NCBI RefSeq assembly: GCF_013744875.1
Contig: NZ_CP059399.1
Coordinates: forward strand, 2,728,001-2,792,000
Reading direction: 5' to 3'
DNA: 64,000 nt
From: Nocardia huaxiensis
GTDB lineage: Bacteria; Actinomycetota; Actinomycetes; Mycobacteriales; Mycobacteriaceae
The notes under the pieces are model-generated. The model did not search any database and had not been told where the DNA came from. It worked only from the letters and a program-made list of their open reading frames with translations. Positions 45,243 to 53,989 of this stretch are shown here, in pieces. The position numbers were made by a program, and so were the translations under genes. Each line of letters opens with the position of its first letter. The first letter of the stretch is position 1.

Positions 45243-45965
45243 GTGACGACTACTTCACGACCTTCAGCGAAGAACGCAGACACCACGGTGCTGCTGGACG
45301 ATGCCACTGTTCCCGACGAGCCCCGCGGGGCGACGCACGCGGACGTGGTGGTCAAGGGACGAACTCTCGGTGAGGGTGGCGTTCCCGAACATTTCCGAAT
45401 CCACGTCTCGGACAAGCTCTCTCGCTTGGAGCGCTACGATCCGACCATCTACCTGTTCGACGTGGAACTCACCCACGAACCCAACCGTCGTCAACGCAAG
45501 AACTGCCAGCGGATCGAGATCACCGCTCGCGGCAAGGGTCCGGTCGTCCGGGCCGAAGCCTGCGCGGACAGTTTCTACGCCGCGCTCGAGCTCGCGGTCG
45601 AGAAACTCGCGAGCCGGCTACGCCGCATGAAGGACCGTCGCAATGTCCACCACGGCGACAAGACGCCCATCTCGGTATCGCAGGCGACGGCAGGACTCAT
45701 CGACGATTCACTCTTCGCTGCCACCAACGGATCCTCCGATGCACACGAACACTCGGCCTATGACGCCGAAGCCGACAATGCGGGCCCCGGCCACGTCGTG
45801 CGCACCAAAACCCATCCGGCGATTCCCATGACCATCGACGACGCCCTCTATCAGATGGAGCTCGTCGGACACGATTTCTTCATGTTCATGGACAAGGAGA
45901 CCGACCGACCGTCGGTCGTGTACCGCCGCCACGCCTTCGACTACGGCCTCATCCGGCTAGCGTAG
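45243..45965 (+). CDS. hpf: ribosome hibernation promoting factor, long form
   Basis: This 240-residue protein binds the 30S subunit and, in its long form, promotes 100S dimers during starvation. An N-terminal S30AE domain (about 40-145: VVVKGRTLGEGGVPEHF, RIEITARGKGPVVRAE) is followed by a linker and a C-terminal dimerisation domain (about 180-240: HPAIPMTIDDALYQMELVG, FFMFMDKETDRPSVVYRR). The GTG at 45243 has GGGAGG at the right distance. From memory it corresponds to Rv3241c, adjacent to secA1 in M. tuberculosis but separated here by 10 kb of other genes. Confidence 0.95.
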   Translation: MTTTSRPSAKNADTTVLLDDATVPDEPRGATHADVVVKGRTLGEGGVPEHFRIHVSDKLSRLERYDPTIYLFDVELTHEPNRRQRKNCQRIEITARGKGPVVRAEACADSFYAALELAVEKLASRLRRMKDRRNVHHGDKTPISVSQATAGLIDDSLFAATNGSSDAHEHSAYDAEADNAGPGHVVRTKTHPAIPMTIDDALYQMELVGHDFFMFMDKETDRPSVVYRRHAFDYGLIRLA

Positions 45966-45987
45966 GCGCGCATTCATCCACTTTCGG

Positions 45988-46008
45988 CCGGGGCTTGCAG
46001 GGCCCCGG
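45988..46008 (+). terminator. short hairpin after hpf
   Basis: CCGGGGC (45988-45994) pairs with GCCCCGG (46002-46008) around TTGCAGG. It begins 22 nt after the hpf stop. Confidence 0.45.
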
Positions 46009-46074
46009 TCGCTGGCATCTCTGTGCGGCCTGGTCGCCGGTATGCCTGTCGGCGCACTTGCTGTGACACGGTGT

Positions 46075-46090
46075 ATCAGTTACAACTGAT
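46075..46090 (+). promoter_or_regulatory. operator-like palindrome before the thiolase gene
   Basis: ATCAGTT (46075-46081) and AACTGAT (46084-46090) form a perfect inverted repeat with a 2-nt spacer, ending 3 nt before the thiolase ATG. A TetR-like or other dimeric regulator could bind here and block transcription or translation start. Confidence 0.5.
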
Positions 46091-46093
46091 GTC

Positions 46094-47386
46094 ATGGCTA
46101 CCAAGGGCGCTCGCCGTGCCGTCATCGTCGCCGGGGCGCGGACCCCGTTCGTGCGGGCATTCACCGATTACACCCGTATGGACTCCATCGACCTGGCCGA
46201 TACGGCCGTGCGCGGACTCCTGGAACGCAGTGGGCTGCGCAAGGATTCGGTGCAGGCCATCGTGTGGGGCGGGGTGATCCTGCCCAGCGGGGCGCCCAAT
46301 ATCGCGCGTGAGATCGCGCTGGATCTGGCACTGGATCCGGGGTGCGAGGGCTACACCGTCACGCGTGCGTGCGCCTCCGGGTTGCAGGCCGTGGTGTCGG
46401 CGGCCGCCGCCATCGAGCGCGGCGAATACGACATCATGATCGCCGGCGGCAGCGACTCCACCAGCAATGCCGAGGTGAAGCTGCCGCAGAAGATCGTGCA
46501 CGCCGCCGCGCCGCTGGCGCTGGGCAGACCCAAGCCGAAGGACTACCTCTCGGCCGCCATGCAACTCGCGCCGTTCACCGACATCGTGCCGCGCCGGCCC
46601 AAGATCGAGGAACGCACCACCGGCGAGGTGATGGGGGAGTCCGCCGAGAAGATGGCGCGCATCCACGGCATCACGCGGGCCGCGCAGGACGAGTTCGCGG
46701 CGCGGTCGCATCATCGAGCCGCCGCCGCCATCGAATCCGGGCGCTTCGACAGCGAAGTGCTGTCGGTGACCACCCCTGAAGGCAAGACCATCACCCGAGA
46801 CGGCCTCGTGCGCGCGGGCACCAGCGTGGCGAAACTGGGCACGCTCGCACCGGTTTTCGCCAAGGGCGGCACCGTCACCGCGGGCAATGCCAGCCCGCTC
46901 ACCGACGGCGCGTCCGCGGTCCTGCTGATGAGCGAGGACAAGGCCCGCGAACTCGGGTTCGAGCCGCTGGCCGCCTTCCGCTCCTGGAGTTTCGTCAGCG
47001 TCGACCCGCGCGACCAGGTGCTCATCGGCCCCGCCATCTCCATGCCGCGCGCCCTCGACAAGGCCGGAATGTCATTGTCCGACATCGATTTCGTGGACAT
47101 TCACGAGGCTTTCGCGGCGCAGACCCTCTCGGTGGTGTCCGCGCTGGCCAGCACGGAATGGGCCAAGACTCGCCTGGACCGCGACACCGCCGTCGGCGAG
47201 ATCGACCCCGCACTGCTCAATGTGCACGGTGGCTCGGTCTCGCTCGGTCACCCCTTCGGCGCGACCGGCGCGCGCATGGTCACCACCATGGCCAATGAAC
47301 TGGCCCGCACCGGCAAATCGACTGCCCTGCTGGGCATCTGCGCCGCAGGCGGCATCGGCGCCTCGGCCGTGCTCGAACGGGTCTGA
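46094..47386 (+). CDS. acetyl-CoA C-acyltransferase (FadI/FadA2-type thiolase)
   Basis: This 430-residue thiolase catalyses the final cleavage of beta-oxidation or the reverse condensation. The nucleophilic Cys93 lies in TRACASGLQAV, the catalytic His in NVHGGSVSLGHPFGATGARM (long FadI-style loop), and the second Cys in CAAGGIGASAVLE. The segments PNIAREI and the LTDGASAVLLMSEDKA block fit the FadI group of trifunctional complexes, but no hydratase/dehydrogenase partner is adjacent. An operator-like palindrome lies just before the ATG. It is convergent with the GyrI-like gene. Confidence 0.93.
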   Translation: MATKGARRAVIVAGARTPFVRAFTDYTRMDSIDLADTAVRGLLERSGLRKDSVQAIVWGGVILPSGAPNIAREIALDLALDPGCEGYTVTRACASGLQAVVSAAAAIERGEYDIMIAGGSDSTSNAEVKLPQKIVHAAAPLALGRPKPKDYLSAAMQLAPFTDIVPRRPKIEERTTGEVMGESAEKMARIHGITRAAQDEFAARSHHRAAAAIESGRFDSEVLSVTTPEGKTITRDGLVRAGTSVAKLGTLAPVFAKGGTVTAGNASPLTDGASAVLLMSEDKARELGFEPLAAFRSWSFVSVDPRDQVLIGPAISMPRALDKAGMSLSDIDFVDIHEAFAAQTLSVVSALASTEWAKTRLDRDTAVGEIDPALLNVHGGSVSLGHPFGATGARMVTTMANELARTGKSTALLGICAAGGIGASAVLERV

Positions 47387-47391
47387 CCCGT

Positions 47392-47985
47392 TCAGATCGC
47401 CGTGACCGGGTAGCGGATGAGTGTCTTCATGGCCTCCGGCGCTACCCGGCCCGGTGCGGACAGATAGATCTCGTGATGCCGTCCGCGCAGCTTCTTCCCC
47501 TGCGCGGCAAGGAATTCCATGAGCCGATCCCGGGTCGGCGGCTCGGTCGCATATGGGCCCACATGCAGAATCTGCCCGCTCTCGCCCTCGTCGAAGATCT
47601 CCCACCGCACCCGATCGATCGGCGCATCCGGCTTCTTCTTCCGCGTAACCGCGAACGCCTCCTGCACCAACGCCGAATCCGCCTGCGGCGGTTGCTGAAT
47701 CATCATGGTGTAGGTCCAGGTCGACCGGTCGGCCGTCGGCCCGCCATCCCACTGCCCCTGCAGCGGCGGCACCGAATACACCACCGTCCCAGCAGATTTC
47801 AGCAGCCCCCGAATCCCATAGGCGACCGCGTAGAGCGCCCCCACCGTCGCCTTGTACTCCGCCCCGTCAGGATCCCCGATCCCGTCGATCATGAGATACG
47901 GCAGCGGCGGCACGGTAAGCAGCACCGGTTCCCGCCGCGCCGCGTACAGGTCCCGGTACGCCTTCTTGAAATCCAGTGTGTCCAT
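47392..47985 (-). CDS. GyrI-like small-molecule-binding protein
   Basis: This 197-residue protein has the GyrI-like (SOUL/AraC effector-binding) fold typical of stand-alone drug- or effector-binding proteins. The N-terminal MDTLDFKKAYRDLYAARREP, YLMIDGIGDP and the C-terminal GRHHEIYLSAPGRV segments match the GyrI-like family PF06445. No DNA-binding domain is present. Some relatives hydrolyse or sequester cyclopropanoid toxins or bind drugs, but no function is assigned here. The ATG at 47985 is followed by conserved sequence, and the stop lies five bases from the thiolase stop. Confidence 0.88.
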   Translation of the reverse strand: MDTLDFKKAYRDLYAARREPVLLTVPPLPYLMIDGIGDPDGAEYKATVGALYAVAYGIRGLLKSAGTVVYSVPPLQGQWDGGPTADRSTWTYTMMIQQPPQADSALVQEAFAVTRKKKPDAPIDRVRWEIFDEGESGQILHVGPYATEPPTRDRLMEFLAAQGKKLRGRHHEIYLSAPGRVAPEAMKTLIRYPVTAI

Positions 47986-48058
47986 GCCAGCGATTCTGAT
48001 CTCTCCCGTGACGGGAGAGTCAACGCCATGCCGACCCGAAAGGGTCCCGGGGCCGGAC

Positions 48059-48283
48059 CTACTTCTTCGCTGAACCGGTCAGCGCCGACGACCCACTGAC
48101 CAGGGTTTCCATCAGCCATTCGAGGGGGTTGCCGGGATAGCAGGCGGCCGTGCTGCCCCACGGCAGGCACGGGGTGGCCACGGACTCCGCGGTGCCCGGC
48201 GCAACGGTCTGCGCCTGTGCGCCCGGTGCGGCGACGGCGGCGAGGGACAGGGCCATGGCGGAGGTGATGAGGATTCGTTTCAC
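48059..48283 (-). CDS. small secreted hypothetical protein
   Basis: This 74-residue protein has an N-terminal signal peptide (ILITSAMALSLAAVAAPGAQAQ, cleavage near AQA) and a short mature part of about 50 residues containing two Cys (TPCLPWGSTAACYPG), which may form one disulfide. It has an ATG start preceded by AGCAACCG. I recognise no family; small secreted two-Cys proteins of this kind are common in Nocardia. It is divergent from another secreted hypothetical gene at 48467 with about 180 nt between. Confidence 0.65.
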   Translation of the reverse strand: MKRILITSAMALSLAAVAAPGAQAQTVAPGTAESVATPCLPWGSTAACYPGNPLEWLMETLVSGSSALTGSAKK

Positions 48284-48466
48284 GGTTGCTCTCGATCTCT
48301 AGCTGCCGGACGACCCCTGCCGCCCGGTGGTGGCGAGACTATCGACGTGTGATCACCGACCCAACCCGCGAGTTTCAGGGGGAGCGCCGGTGTGACACGC
48401 CCGGTCGGGGGTTTCGGATCGCTGTCGACTGGGCATCTTGTAGTGACGGGAAAACGATCAGGACGG

Positions 48467-48901
48467 ATGCGAAAGATGTTCGGCAAGAGCACAATTGCCG
48501 CCGCAGCCATCGGGATCGGGACCATCGTCGGAGCTTCCGGAGCCGCTGTTGTCGAAGGCGCTGTGGCCTGGGCCGACCCGGTTCCGGTCGATGCGCAGCC
48601 ACTGGCGGGACGCGATATGAAGCAGGTCCTCACCGACTACCGCGCCCATGCCGGTGAACAGTTCGAGGTGCACGGGCTGGTCTACTCGGATGTGGCGGTG
48701 TGGACGCTGGTCTTCGTGACCGACGGCCCGGCCGAGTTCTACACCGTGGACGGCGCGCGGGCCGAGATCATCGGCCCGGATGCGGGCGGGGTGCGGCAGG
48801 GCGACATTTTCACCGGCACGATCACCGTCACCGGGCAGAACGGGGTCAATGATCCGGTGGTGCACCTGGAGAACGTGCGAGTCGTCGGCCACCAGGAGTG
48901 A
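48467..48901 (+). CDS. secreted hypothetical protein with OB-like domain
   Basis: This 144-residue protein has a basic start, a hydrophobic signal segment (IAAAAIGIGTIVGASGAAVV) and a likely cleavage site around AWA near residue 40. The mature region (about 100 residues) has alternating strands with Gly/Val pattern (GEQFEVHGLVYSDVAVWTLVFVTDG), which could form a small beta barrel. The ATG at 48467 follows a GGACGG sequence. No homologous family recognised. It converges with bluB, with nine bases between the two ORFs. Confidence 0.65.
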   Translation: MRKMFGKSTIAAAAIGIGTIVGASGAAVVEGAVAWADPVPVDAQPLAGRDMKQVLTDYRAHAGEQFEVHGLVYSDVAVWTLVFVTDGPAEFYTVDGARAEIIGPDAGGVRQGDIFTGTITVTGQNGVNDPVVHLENVRVVGHQE

Positions 48902-48910
48902 CCGCCGCCC

Positions 48911-49567
48911 TCAGGCGGTGAAGCTCTCCCAGTGCACGGCAGCCTCGAGCGGCCGGCGGCTGCGCCAGCCGAAACGCTCCAGATCCGGCACCCGCTGGAA
49001 TTCGTGCACCGGGCCGACACACAGCCAGGCCACCGGTTTCACGCCTGCGGGGACGCCGATCAGCTCGGTCAGGAACGGGGTGTCGTAGAAGCTCACCCAG
49101 CCGACGCCCACACCCTCGGCGGTCGCCGCCAGCCACAGGTTCTGGATGGCCAGAATCGTGGAGTAGAGACCGGTTTCGGGCACGGTCGCGCGGCCCAGCA
49201 CATGGGTGCCGCCGCGCTGCTGGTTGTGGGTGACGACGATGCCGGTGCCGGACTCGACAATGCCCTCGATCTTGATCGGGTTGAAGGTCTCCGCCCGGTC
49301 CTCCGGCAGCGACTCGTGGAATTCGCGTCGCTTGTCCGCCACGTGATCGGCGAAGCGGCGCAGGGTCGCCGGCTCGCGCACCACCACGAAATCCCACGGC
49401 ATCGAGTTACCGACACTCGGCGCGCGGTGCGCGGCCTCGAGAATCCGCAGCAGCGTGGTGTCGTCCACGACCTCCCCGGTGAATTCCGCGCGCACATCGC
49501 GACGCAATCGGATGGCGTCGTAGACGCTCAGACATTCAGCTTCGGCGATCGGGCCTTCGGAACACAC
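48911..49567 (-). CDS. bluB: 5,6-dimethylbenzimidazole synthase BluB
   Basis: BluB is an unusual flavin-destroying enzyme that converts FMNH2 and O2 to 5,6-dimethylbenzimidazole, the lower ligand of cobalamin. The 218-residue nitroreductase-fold protein has the signatures YDAIRLRRDVRAEF near the start, HRAPSVGNSMPWDF and the C-terminal GWVSFYDTPFLTELIGVP. No cobalamin gene is adjacent, so it is a stand-alone gene. The GTG at 49567 lies very near GGAGG (2-nt spacing), so the start is uncertain; a GTG further upstream is possible. It shares a strand with the desaturase at 49681 but is separated by a strong hairpin (49632-49662). Confidence 0.9.
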   Translation of the reverse strand: MCSEGPIAEAECLSVYDAIRLRRDVRAEFTGEVVDDTTLLRILEAAHRAPSVGNSMPWDFVVVREPATLRRFADHVADKRREFHESLPEDRAETFNPIKIEGIVESGTGIVVTHNQQRGGTHVLGRATVPETGLYSTILAIQNLWLAATAEGVGVGWVSFYDTPFLTELIGVPAGVKPVAWLCVGPVHEFQRVPDLERFGWRSRRPLEAAVHWESFTA

Positions 49568-49631
49568 GGCCTCCAGTGAACCAGGCCGGTCGGCCGGCGG
49601 CACGGCGGGTCCGGGACCCAGCCGGGACGAC

Positions 49632-49662
49632 GATGCCCCCGCCGGGAATCGGCGGGGGCATC
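49632..49662 (-). terminator. terminator of the desaturase gene
   Basis: GATGCCCCCGCCG (49632-49644) pairs with CGGCGGGGGCATC (49650-49662) around GGAAT. On the minus strand it begins 18 nt after the desaturase stop (49681). Confidence 0.75.
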
Positions 49663-49680
49663 GACGAGTGAACGGCAGGA

Positions 49681-50931
49681 TCAGCCGACGAGCGCGGGCT
49701 CGCGGCGGGACAGCTTCTTGCGGCCCTGCTTCAGGGCGGTGCGCAGGCCCCGGTAGCGGCCGGTCATCGGATCGACGTAGCCTTCGCCGCCGAAAGCCTT
49801 CTCCGACTTGGTTTCCGGGGCGTCGTCGGAGCTGCGGCGCAGATACTTGTTGGGCAGCGACAGCTTCATGATGGTGCGCCACGACTTGGCGTACTGCACC
49901 GGCAGCGAACCGGTGGTGTAGGGCAGGTCGTACTTGTCGCAGAGGGCGCGCACGCGAACCGCGATGGACGCCAGGCGGTTCGACGGCAGGTCCGGGAACA
50001 GGTGGTGCTCGATCTGGTGCGAGAGATTGCCGGTCATGAAGTGCATGAGCGGGCCGCCGGAGATATTGGCGCTGCCCAGCATCTGGCGCAGGTACCACTC
50101 GCCCTGGGTTTCGCCGTCCACATCGGCCTTGGTGAACTTCTCCGCGCCGTCGGGGAAATGGCCGCAGAAGATGACGGCATTGGTCCACACATTGCGGATG
50201 ATATTGGCGCCCAGGTTGGCGGTCAGCGTGCCCAGGAAGGCGGGGCCGGTGAGCAGCGGGAAGATCAGGTAGTCCTTGGCGGCCTGCTTGCCGATCTTCT
50301 TCAGGACGACCTTGCGGTCCTCCTCGAACTGGATGCGCTCGGGGCTGCCGGCCGGCCACTTCTTCTTCGCGACCTTGCCGAGCTCCAGATGCTGGATGGC
50401 GACGCCGTATTCGAAGAACATCTGCAGCAGCAGGTTGTACACCGGCTGGCCCAGGTAGAAGGGGGACCAGCGCTGATCGCGGGTGACGCGCAGCAGGCCG
50501 TAGCCGATGTCGTCGTCCATGCCCAGCACATTGGTGTACTTGTGGTGCAGGAAATTGTGGGTGATCTTCCAGTGCTCGGACGGGCCGGCGTTGTCCCATT
50601 CCCATTTGGTGGAGTGGATTTCCGGATCGTTCATCCAGTCCCACTGGCCGTGCATGACGTTGTGGCCGATCTCCATATTCTCGATGATCTTGGCCACGCC
50701 CAGCATTGCCGTGCCCGCGATCCAGGCGGGCGGGAAGAGGCTGAAGAAAAGCACGCCGCGCGCCGAGATTTCCAGGCCACGCTGCAGGCGGATCACATTG
50801 CGGATGTACTTGGCGTCGCTCTCGCCCCGGGACGATTCGATTTCACGGCGGATGGCGTCTAGTTCGGCGCCGATCGCTTCCACGTCTTCCGGGGTGAGGT
50901 GTGCGTATTCCTTGACATCCGAGATCGCCAT
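49681..50931 (-). CDS. acyl-CoA desaturase (DesA3-like), copy 1
   Basis: This 416-residue membrane-bound diiron desaturase inserts a double bond into acyl chains. The three His boxes are HNVMHGQ, HNFLHHKYTN and HQIEHHLFPDLPSN. Hydrophobic helices (about 55-85 and 195-235) flank the second box. It resembles M. tuberculosis DesA3, the stearoyl-CoA delta-9 desaturase that works with an oxidoreductase (Rv3230c). A probable partner reductase is upstream at 52528. Two CCGTAGGTTACG repeats lie just before this start, indicating separate regulation. Confidence 0.94.
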   Translation of the reverse strand: MAISDVKEYAHLTPEDVEAIGAELDAIRREIESSRGESDAKYIRNVIRLQRGLEISARGVLFFSLFPPAWIAGTAMLGVAKIIENMEIGHNVMHGQWDWMNDPEIHSTKWEWDNAGPSEHWKITHNFLHHKYTNVLGMDDDIGYGLLRVTRDQRWSPFYLGQPVYNLLLQMFFEYGVAIQHLELGKVAKKKWPAGSPERIQFEEDRKVVLKKIGKQAAKDYLIFPLLTGPAFLGTLTANLGANIIRNVWTNAVIFCGHFPDGAEKFTKADVDGETQGEWYLRQMLGSANISGGPLMHFMTGNLSHQIEHHLFPDLPSNRLASIAVRVRALCDKYDLPYTTGSLPVQYAKSWRTIMKLSLPNKYLRRSSDDAPETKSEKAFGGEGYVDPMTGRYRGLRTALKQGRKKLSRREPALVG

Positions 50932-50944
50932 GCTGGTTACAGTA

Positions 50945-50971
50945 CCGTAGGTTACGGCTCCGTAGGTTACG
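50945..50971 (-). promoter_or_regulatory. operator-like repeats upstream of desaturase copy 1
   Basis: CCGTAGGTTACG occurs at 50945-50956 and 50960-50971 (15-nt period). Each contains CGTA-GGT-TACG, a small inverted repeat. The 20 bases 50950-50969 match 18 of 20 with 53789-53808 upstream of the reductase. This is a candidate binding site for a shared regulator. Confidence 0.65.
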
Positions 50972-51026
50972 ACGGTTTGAATCTCTTCCGTGTCGAAGAA
51001 CGCATTGCGTCCGAGATGTCGATCTG

Positions 51027-52439
51027 TTAGCGCTTGCGACGCAGAATACCGCGACGAGTGCCCTCGCGCACGGCCTTCTCGCGCAGCAAAGCCTTTTCCT
51101 GCCTTGCCTTTTCCTGCAACGTCTGCTTCGCCTCGCGCAGCAGTTCCTTCTCGTGCCGCGCCTTCTCCTTGAGCGCCACCTTCGCCTCCTGCAGCGCCGA
51201 GCGCAGCCCGCGCCGCTCACCCGTCACCGGGTCCACGCCGGGCCAGTGCGGCTGATGCTCGGCCAGCCACTCGCTGTTCGGCAGCGAGGGCAGCGACGGC
51301 ATGGTGATGCCCGCGAACTTGCGCTCCGACGACGTCTCCGGGGCATCGTCGGCGGTGCGCTTGAGGAAGCGATCCGGCAGCGCCAGCTTGTGAATCGTCC
51401 GGAAGGCCAGGCCGTACTGCTTACCCAGCGAACCGGTCGTATACGGCAGGTCGTACTTGTCGCACAGCTCGCGCACCTTCACCGACACCTGCGCGTACCG
51501 ATTGCTCGGCATATCCGGGAACAGGTGATGCTCGATCTGGTAGCTGAGATTGCCGCTCATGAACGCCATGGCCGGACCCGCGTCGAAATTCGCGGAACCC
51601 AGCATCTGGCGCAGGTACCACTCGCCCTGCGTCTCGTTCTCGAACTGCTCCACGGTGAACTTCTCCGCGCCGTCCGGGAAATGCCCGCAGAAGATCACCG
51701 CGTATGCCCACAGATTGCGCACCAGATTCGCGGTGGCATTCGCCTTCAGCGTGGACTTCCATGCCGGACCGGTGAGCGCCGGATAGATCACGAAATCCTT
51801 CGCGACCTGTTTACCGGACTTGCGCCAGAACTCCTTGTTCGCGTCGGAGAACCAGTCCTTGGGCGAAATGCCCGCCTGCTCCTTGGCCAGCTTCAGATCG
51901 TGCAGGGCGATGCCCCATTCGAACAGCGCGGCCAGCACCACATTCGCCAGCGGCTGCGCCAGATGCAGCGGACGCCACGGCTCGTCGCGCGTCATGCGAA
52001 TGATGCCGAAGCCGATGTCGTCGTCCATGCCGACGATGTTCGTGTACGTGTGATGCGAATAGTTGTGCGCGCGTTTCCAGTTCGCCGACACCCCGGTCAT
52101 GTCCCACTCCCACGTGGTGGAGTGGATCTCCGGGTCGTTCATCCAATCCCACTGCCCGTGGCTGATGTTGTGCCCGAGCTCCATGTTCTCGATGATCTTC
52201 GCGACCGAGAGCAGGGCGGTGCCGGTCAGCCACGCCCAGCGCTTGCGGCTCGCGAACAGGGTGGCGCGACCGGCCGCCTCCAGCATGCGCTGGGCGGCGA
52301 TGGTGCGCCGGATGTACTTGGCATCGCGTTCCCCGAGGGACAGCTCGACATCCCGCTTGATGGTGTCGAGTTCGTGCCCGAGGGTCTCGATATCGGCCGC
52401 CGTGAGATGAGCGAACGTTTTGATGTCGGTGATGGCCAC
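51027..52439 (-). CDS. acyl-CoA desaturase (DesA3-like), copy 2
   Basis: This 470-residue diiron desaturase is a paralogue of the next gene downstream. It has His boxes HNISHGQ, HNYSHHTYTN and HQIEHHLFPDMPSN. The C-terminal extension (about residues 410-470) is highly charged with repeated KxKARxEKxLLREAK-like units, probably a coiled coil, and is not in copy 1. It starts at ATG 52439 (MAITDIKTFAHL). It lies 88 nt downstream of the reductase gene and may be cotranscribed with it. Copy 1 has its own operator-like repeats, so the two may be expressed differently. Confidence 0.94.
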   Translation of the reverse strand: MAITDIKTFAHLTAADIETLGHELDTIKRDVELSLGERDAKYIRRTIAAQRMLEAAGRATLFASRKRWAWLTGTALLSVAKIIENMELGHNISHGQWDWMNDPEIHSTTWEWDMTGVSANWKRAHNYSHHTYTNIVGMDDDIGFGIIRMTRDEPWRPLHLAQPLANVVLAALFEWGIALHDLKLAKEQAGISPKDWFSDANKEFWRKSGKQVAKDFVIYPALTGPAWKSTLKANATANLVRNLWAYAVIFCGHFPDGAEKFTVEQFENETQGEWYLRQMLGSANFDAGPAMAFMSGNLSYQIEHHLFPDMPSNRYAQVSVKVRELCDKYDLPYTTGSLGKQYGLAFRTIHKLALPDRFLKRTADDAPETSSERKFAGITMPSLPSLPNSEWLAEHQPHWPGVDPVTGERRGLRSALQEAKVALKEKARHEKELLREAKQTLQEKARQEKALLREKAVREGTRRGILRRKR

Positions 52440-52527
52440 CGGCGGTCCTTCCGTGATTCGCGATGTCCCCGAAATCGAGGGTACGGGGTCTGCGGGGTGA
52501 AGGTGTTACGCGGTCCGCGAAGTTGTC

Positions 52528-53688
52528 TCAGACATCGAGGGTGCAATCGCCGGCCGCGGCCGAGATACAAGTTTGCACCTTGTCGCCCGCGCGGTGCTCG
52601 TTGCCATTGCGCAGATCCCGCACATGGCCGTCGGTCACGGTCACCACACAGGTCTGGCAGATGCCCATGCGGCAGCCGAACGGCATCTGCACGCCCGCGG
52701 ACTCGCCGGCCTGCATGAGCGTGGTGGCGCCGTCGACCTCGATGCTGCGGCCGGTCTTGGCGAAGGTGACCGTGCCGCCCTCCGCGGTCGCCGAACGTGC
52801 GATCTCGAAGCGCTCCACATGCAGCTGGTTCTCGATACCGGCGGCGGCCCAATGCTTTTCGATCTCGTCCAGCATGCCGAGCGGGCCGCACGCCCAGGTT
52901 TCGCGCGCACGCCAGTCCGGGCAGACCTCGTCCAGATCGGCGAGCGCGAACTTGCCGTTCTCGCCGGTGAGGTGCAGGTGTGCGGTGAAAGACGGGTGCT
53001 TGTCGTGCATTTCGCGCAGTTCGTCGCCGAACATGACATCGTCGGGTGTGCGCGCCGAGTGCACGTGCAGCACATCCGGCACCGACTCACGGCGCTCCAT
53101 GGTGCGCAGCATGGCCATCACCGGGGTGATGCCCGAACCGGCGGTGAGGAACAGCACCTTGGCCGGCGGCGGCTCCGGCAGCACGAACCCGCCCTGCGGC
53201 GCGGCCAGCCGGACGATGGTGCCCTCCGGCACGCCGGACACGATGTGGCTCGACAGGAAGCCCTCCGGCATGGCCTTCACGGCGATCGAGATGAGCCGCT
53301 TGCTCTTGTGCTCCGGATGCGTCCAATCCGGCGGGCAGGTCAGCGAATACGAGCGCCAGTGCCAGCGCCCGTCCACCAGGATCCCGATGCCGATGTACTG
53401 GCCCGGCTCGAACTTGAAATCGAAACCCCAGCCCGGCTTGATCACCAGCGTCGCCGAATCCGCCGTCTCCTTGCGCACCTCGACGATGCGCCCGCGCAGC
53501 TCCCGCGCCGACCACAGCGGATTCACCAGATGCAGGTAGTCGTCCGGCAGCAGGGGAGTGGTGATCCGCGCCGCCGCCCCCCGCAGCGCATCCAGTCGAG
53601 TCCGCCCGGCAGTGGTGCCGTCGGCCACCGGGGCCTCCAGCCACTCCCGCAGCCCTCGCACGGAGAAACCACCAGTCTTCGATGCCAT
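52528..53688 (-). CDS. ferredoxin-NAD(P) reductase partner of the desaturases (Rv3230c-like)
   Basis: This 386-residue electron-transfer protein has an FAD-binding domain ([11 protein letters not shown] then [15 protein letters not shown]), an NAD(P)-binding domain ([19 protein letters not shown]) and a C-terminal plant-type 2Fe-2S ferredoxin domain with CRMGICQTC and a fourth Cys in [12 protein letters not shown]. It matches Rv3230c, the NADPH oxidoreductase that supplies electrons to DesA3. The ATG at 53688 begins [12 protein letters not shown]; an upstream start at 53772 is not conserved. A GGTTACGG box at 53789, shared with desaturase copy 1, lies just upstream. Confidence 0.93.
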   Translation of the reverse strand: MASKTGGFSVRGLREWLEAPVADGTTAGRTRLDALRGAAARITTPLLPDDYLHLVNPLWSARELRGRIVEVRKETADSATLVIKPGWGFDFKFEPGQYIGIGILVDGRWHWRSYSLTCPPDWTHPEHKSKRLISIAVKAMPEGFLSSHIVSGVPEGTIVRLAAPQGGFVLPEPPPAKVLFLTAGSGITPVMAMLRTMERRESVPDVLHVHSARTPDDVMFGDELREMHDKHPSFTAHLHLTGENGKFALADLDEVCPDWRARETWACGPLGMLDEIEKHWAAAGIENQLHVERFEIARSATAEGGTVTFAKTGRSIEVDGATTLMQAGESAGVQMPFGCRMGICQTCVVTVTDGHVRDLRNGNEHRAGDKVQTCISAAAGDCTLDV

Positions 53689-53788
53689 GATTCGGAACGC
53701 TTCCCTGTCGTCGTGCGCGCTGACCCGCGCGTCGTCATGCGTGTCCGCCGCGCCCTCACCAATGAGTGTCACGCGGCTCTCGCAGCAA

Positions 53789-53808
53789 GGTTACGGCATC
53801 GTAGGTTA
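53789..53808 (-). promoter_or_regulatory. operator-like box upstream of the reductase
   Basis: GGTTACGGCATCGTAGGTTA matches 18 of 20 bases with 50950-50969 before desaturase copy 1. It includes TACG-GCAT-CGTA, an inverted repeat. It lies 100 nt upstream of the reductase ATG. Confidence 0.65.
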
Positions 53809-53949
53809 GGGCGTCGTTGCCAAGGGGTCGAGCCCAACCGCCGGGGCGCGAAGAACGCGTCGAACACGGCCCCGACGCGGGGGCGAGGGCCGGAGCGGAC
53901 GCGGGGGGCGGACAGGCCGACACGGGGGTCGGGGGCGGAGCCCACGTAT

Positions 53950-53978
53950 GGGGGTTTGGGGGCTTAGCCCCCACCCCC
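53950..53978 (-). terminator. GC-rich palindromic terminator after the DUF6912-like gene
   Basis: GGGGG-TTT-GGGGGC, loop TTA, GCCCCC-A-CCCCC forms a nested hairpin similar to copies at 19458 and 36628. It lies 11 nt after the stop of the gene at 53990, read on the minus strand. The surrounding 53809-53949 has no other feature. Confidence 0.65.
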
Positions 53979-53989
53979 TTTTCCTGCTC

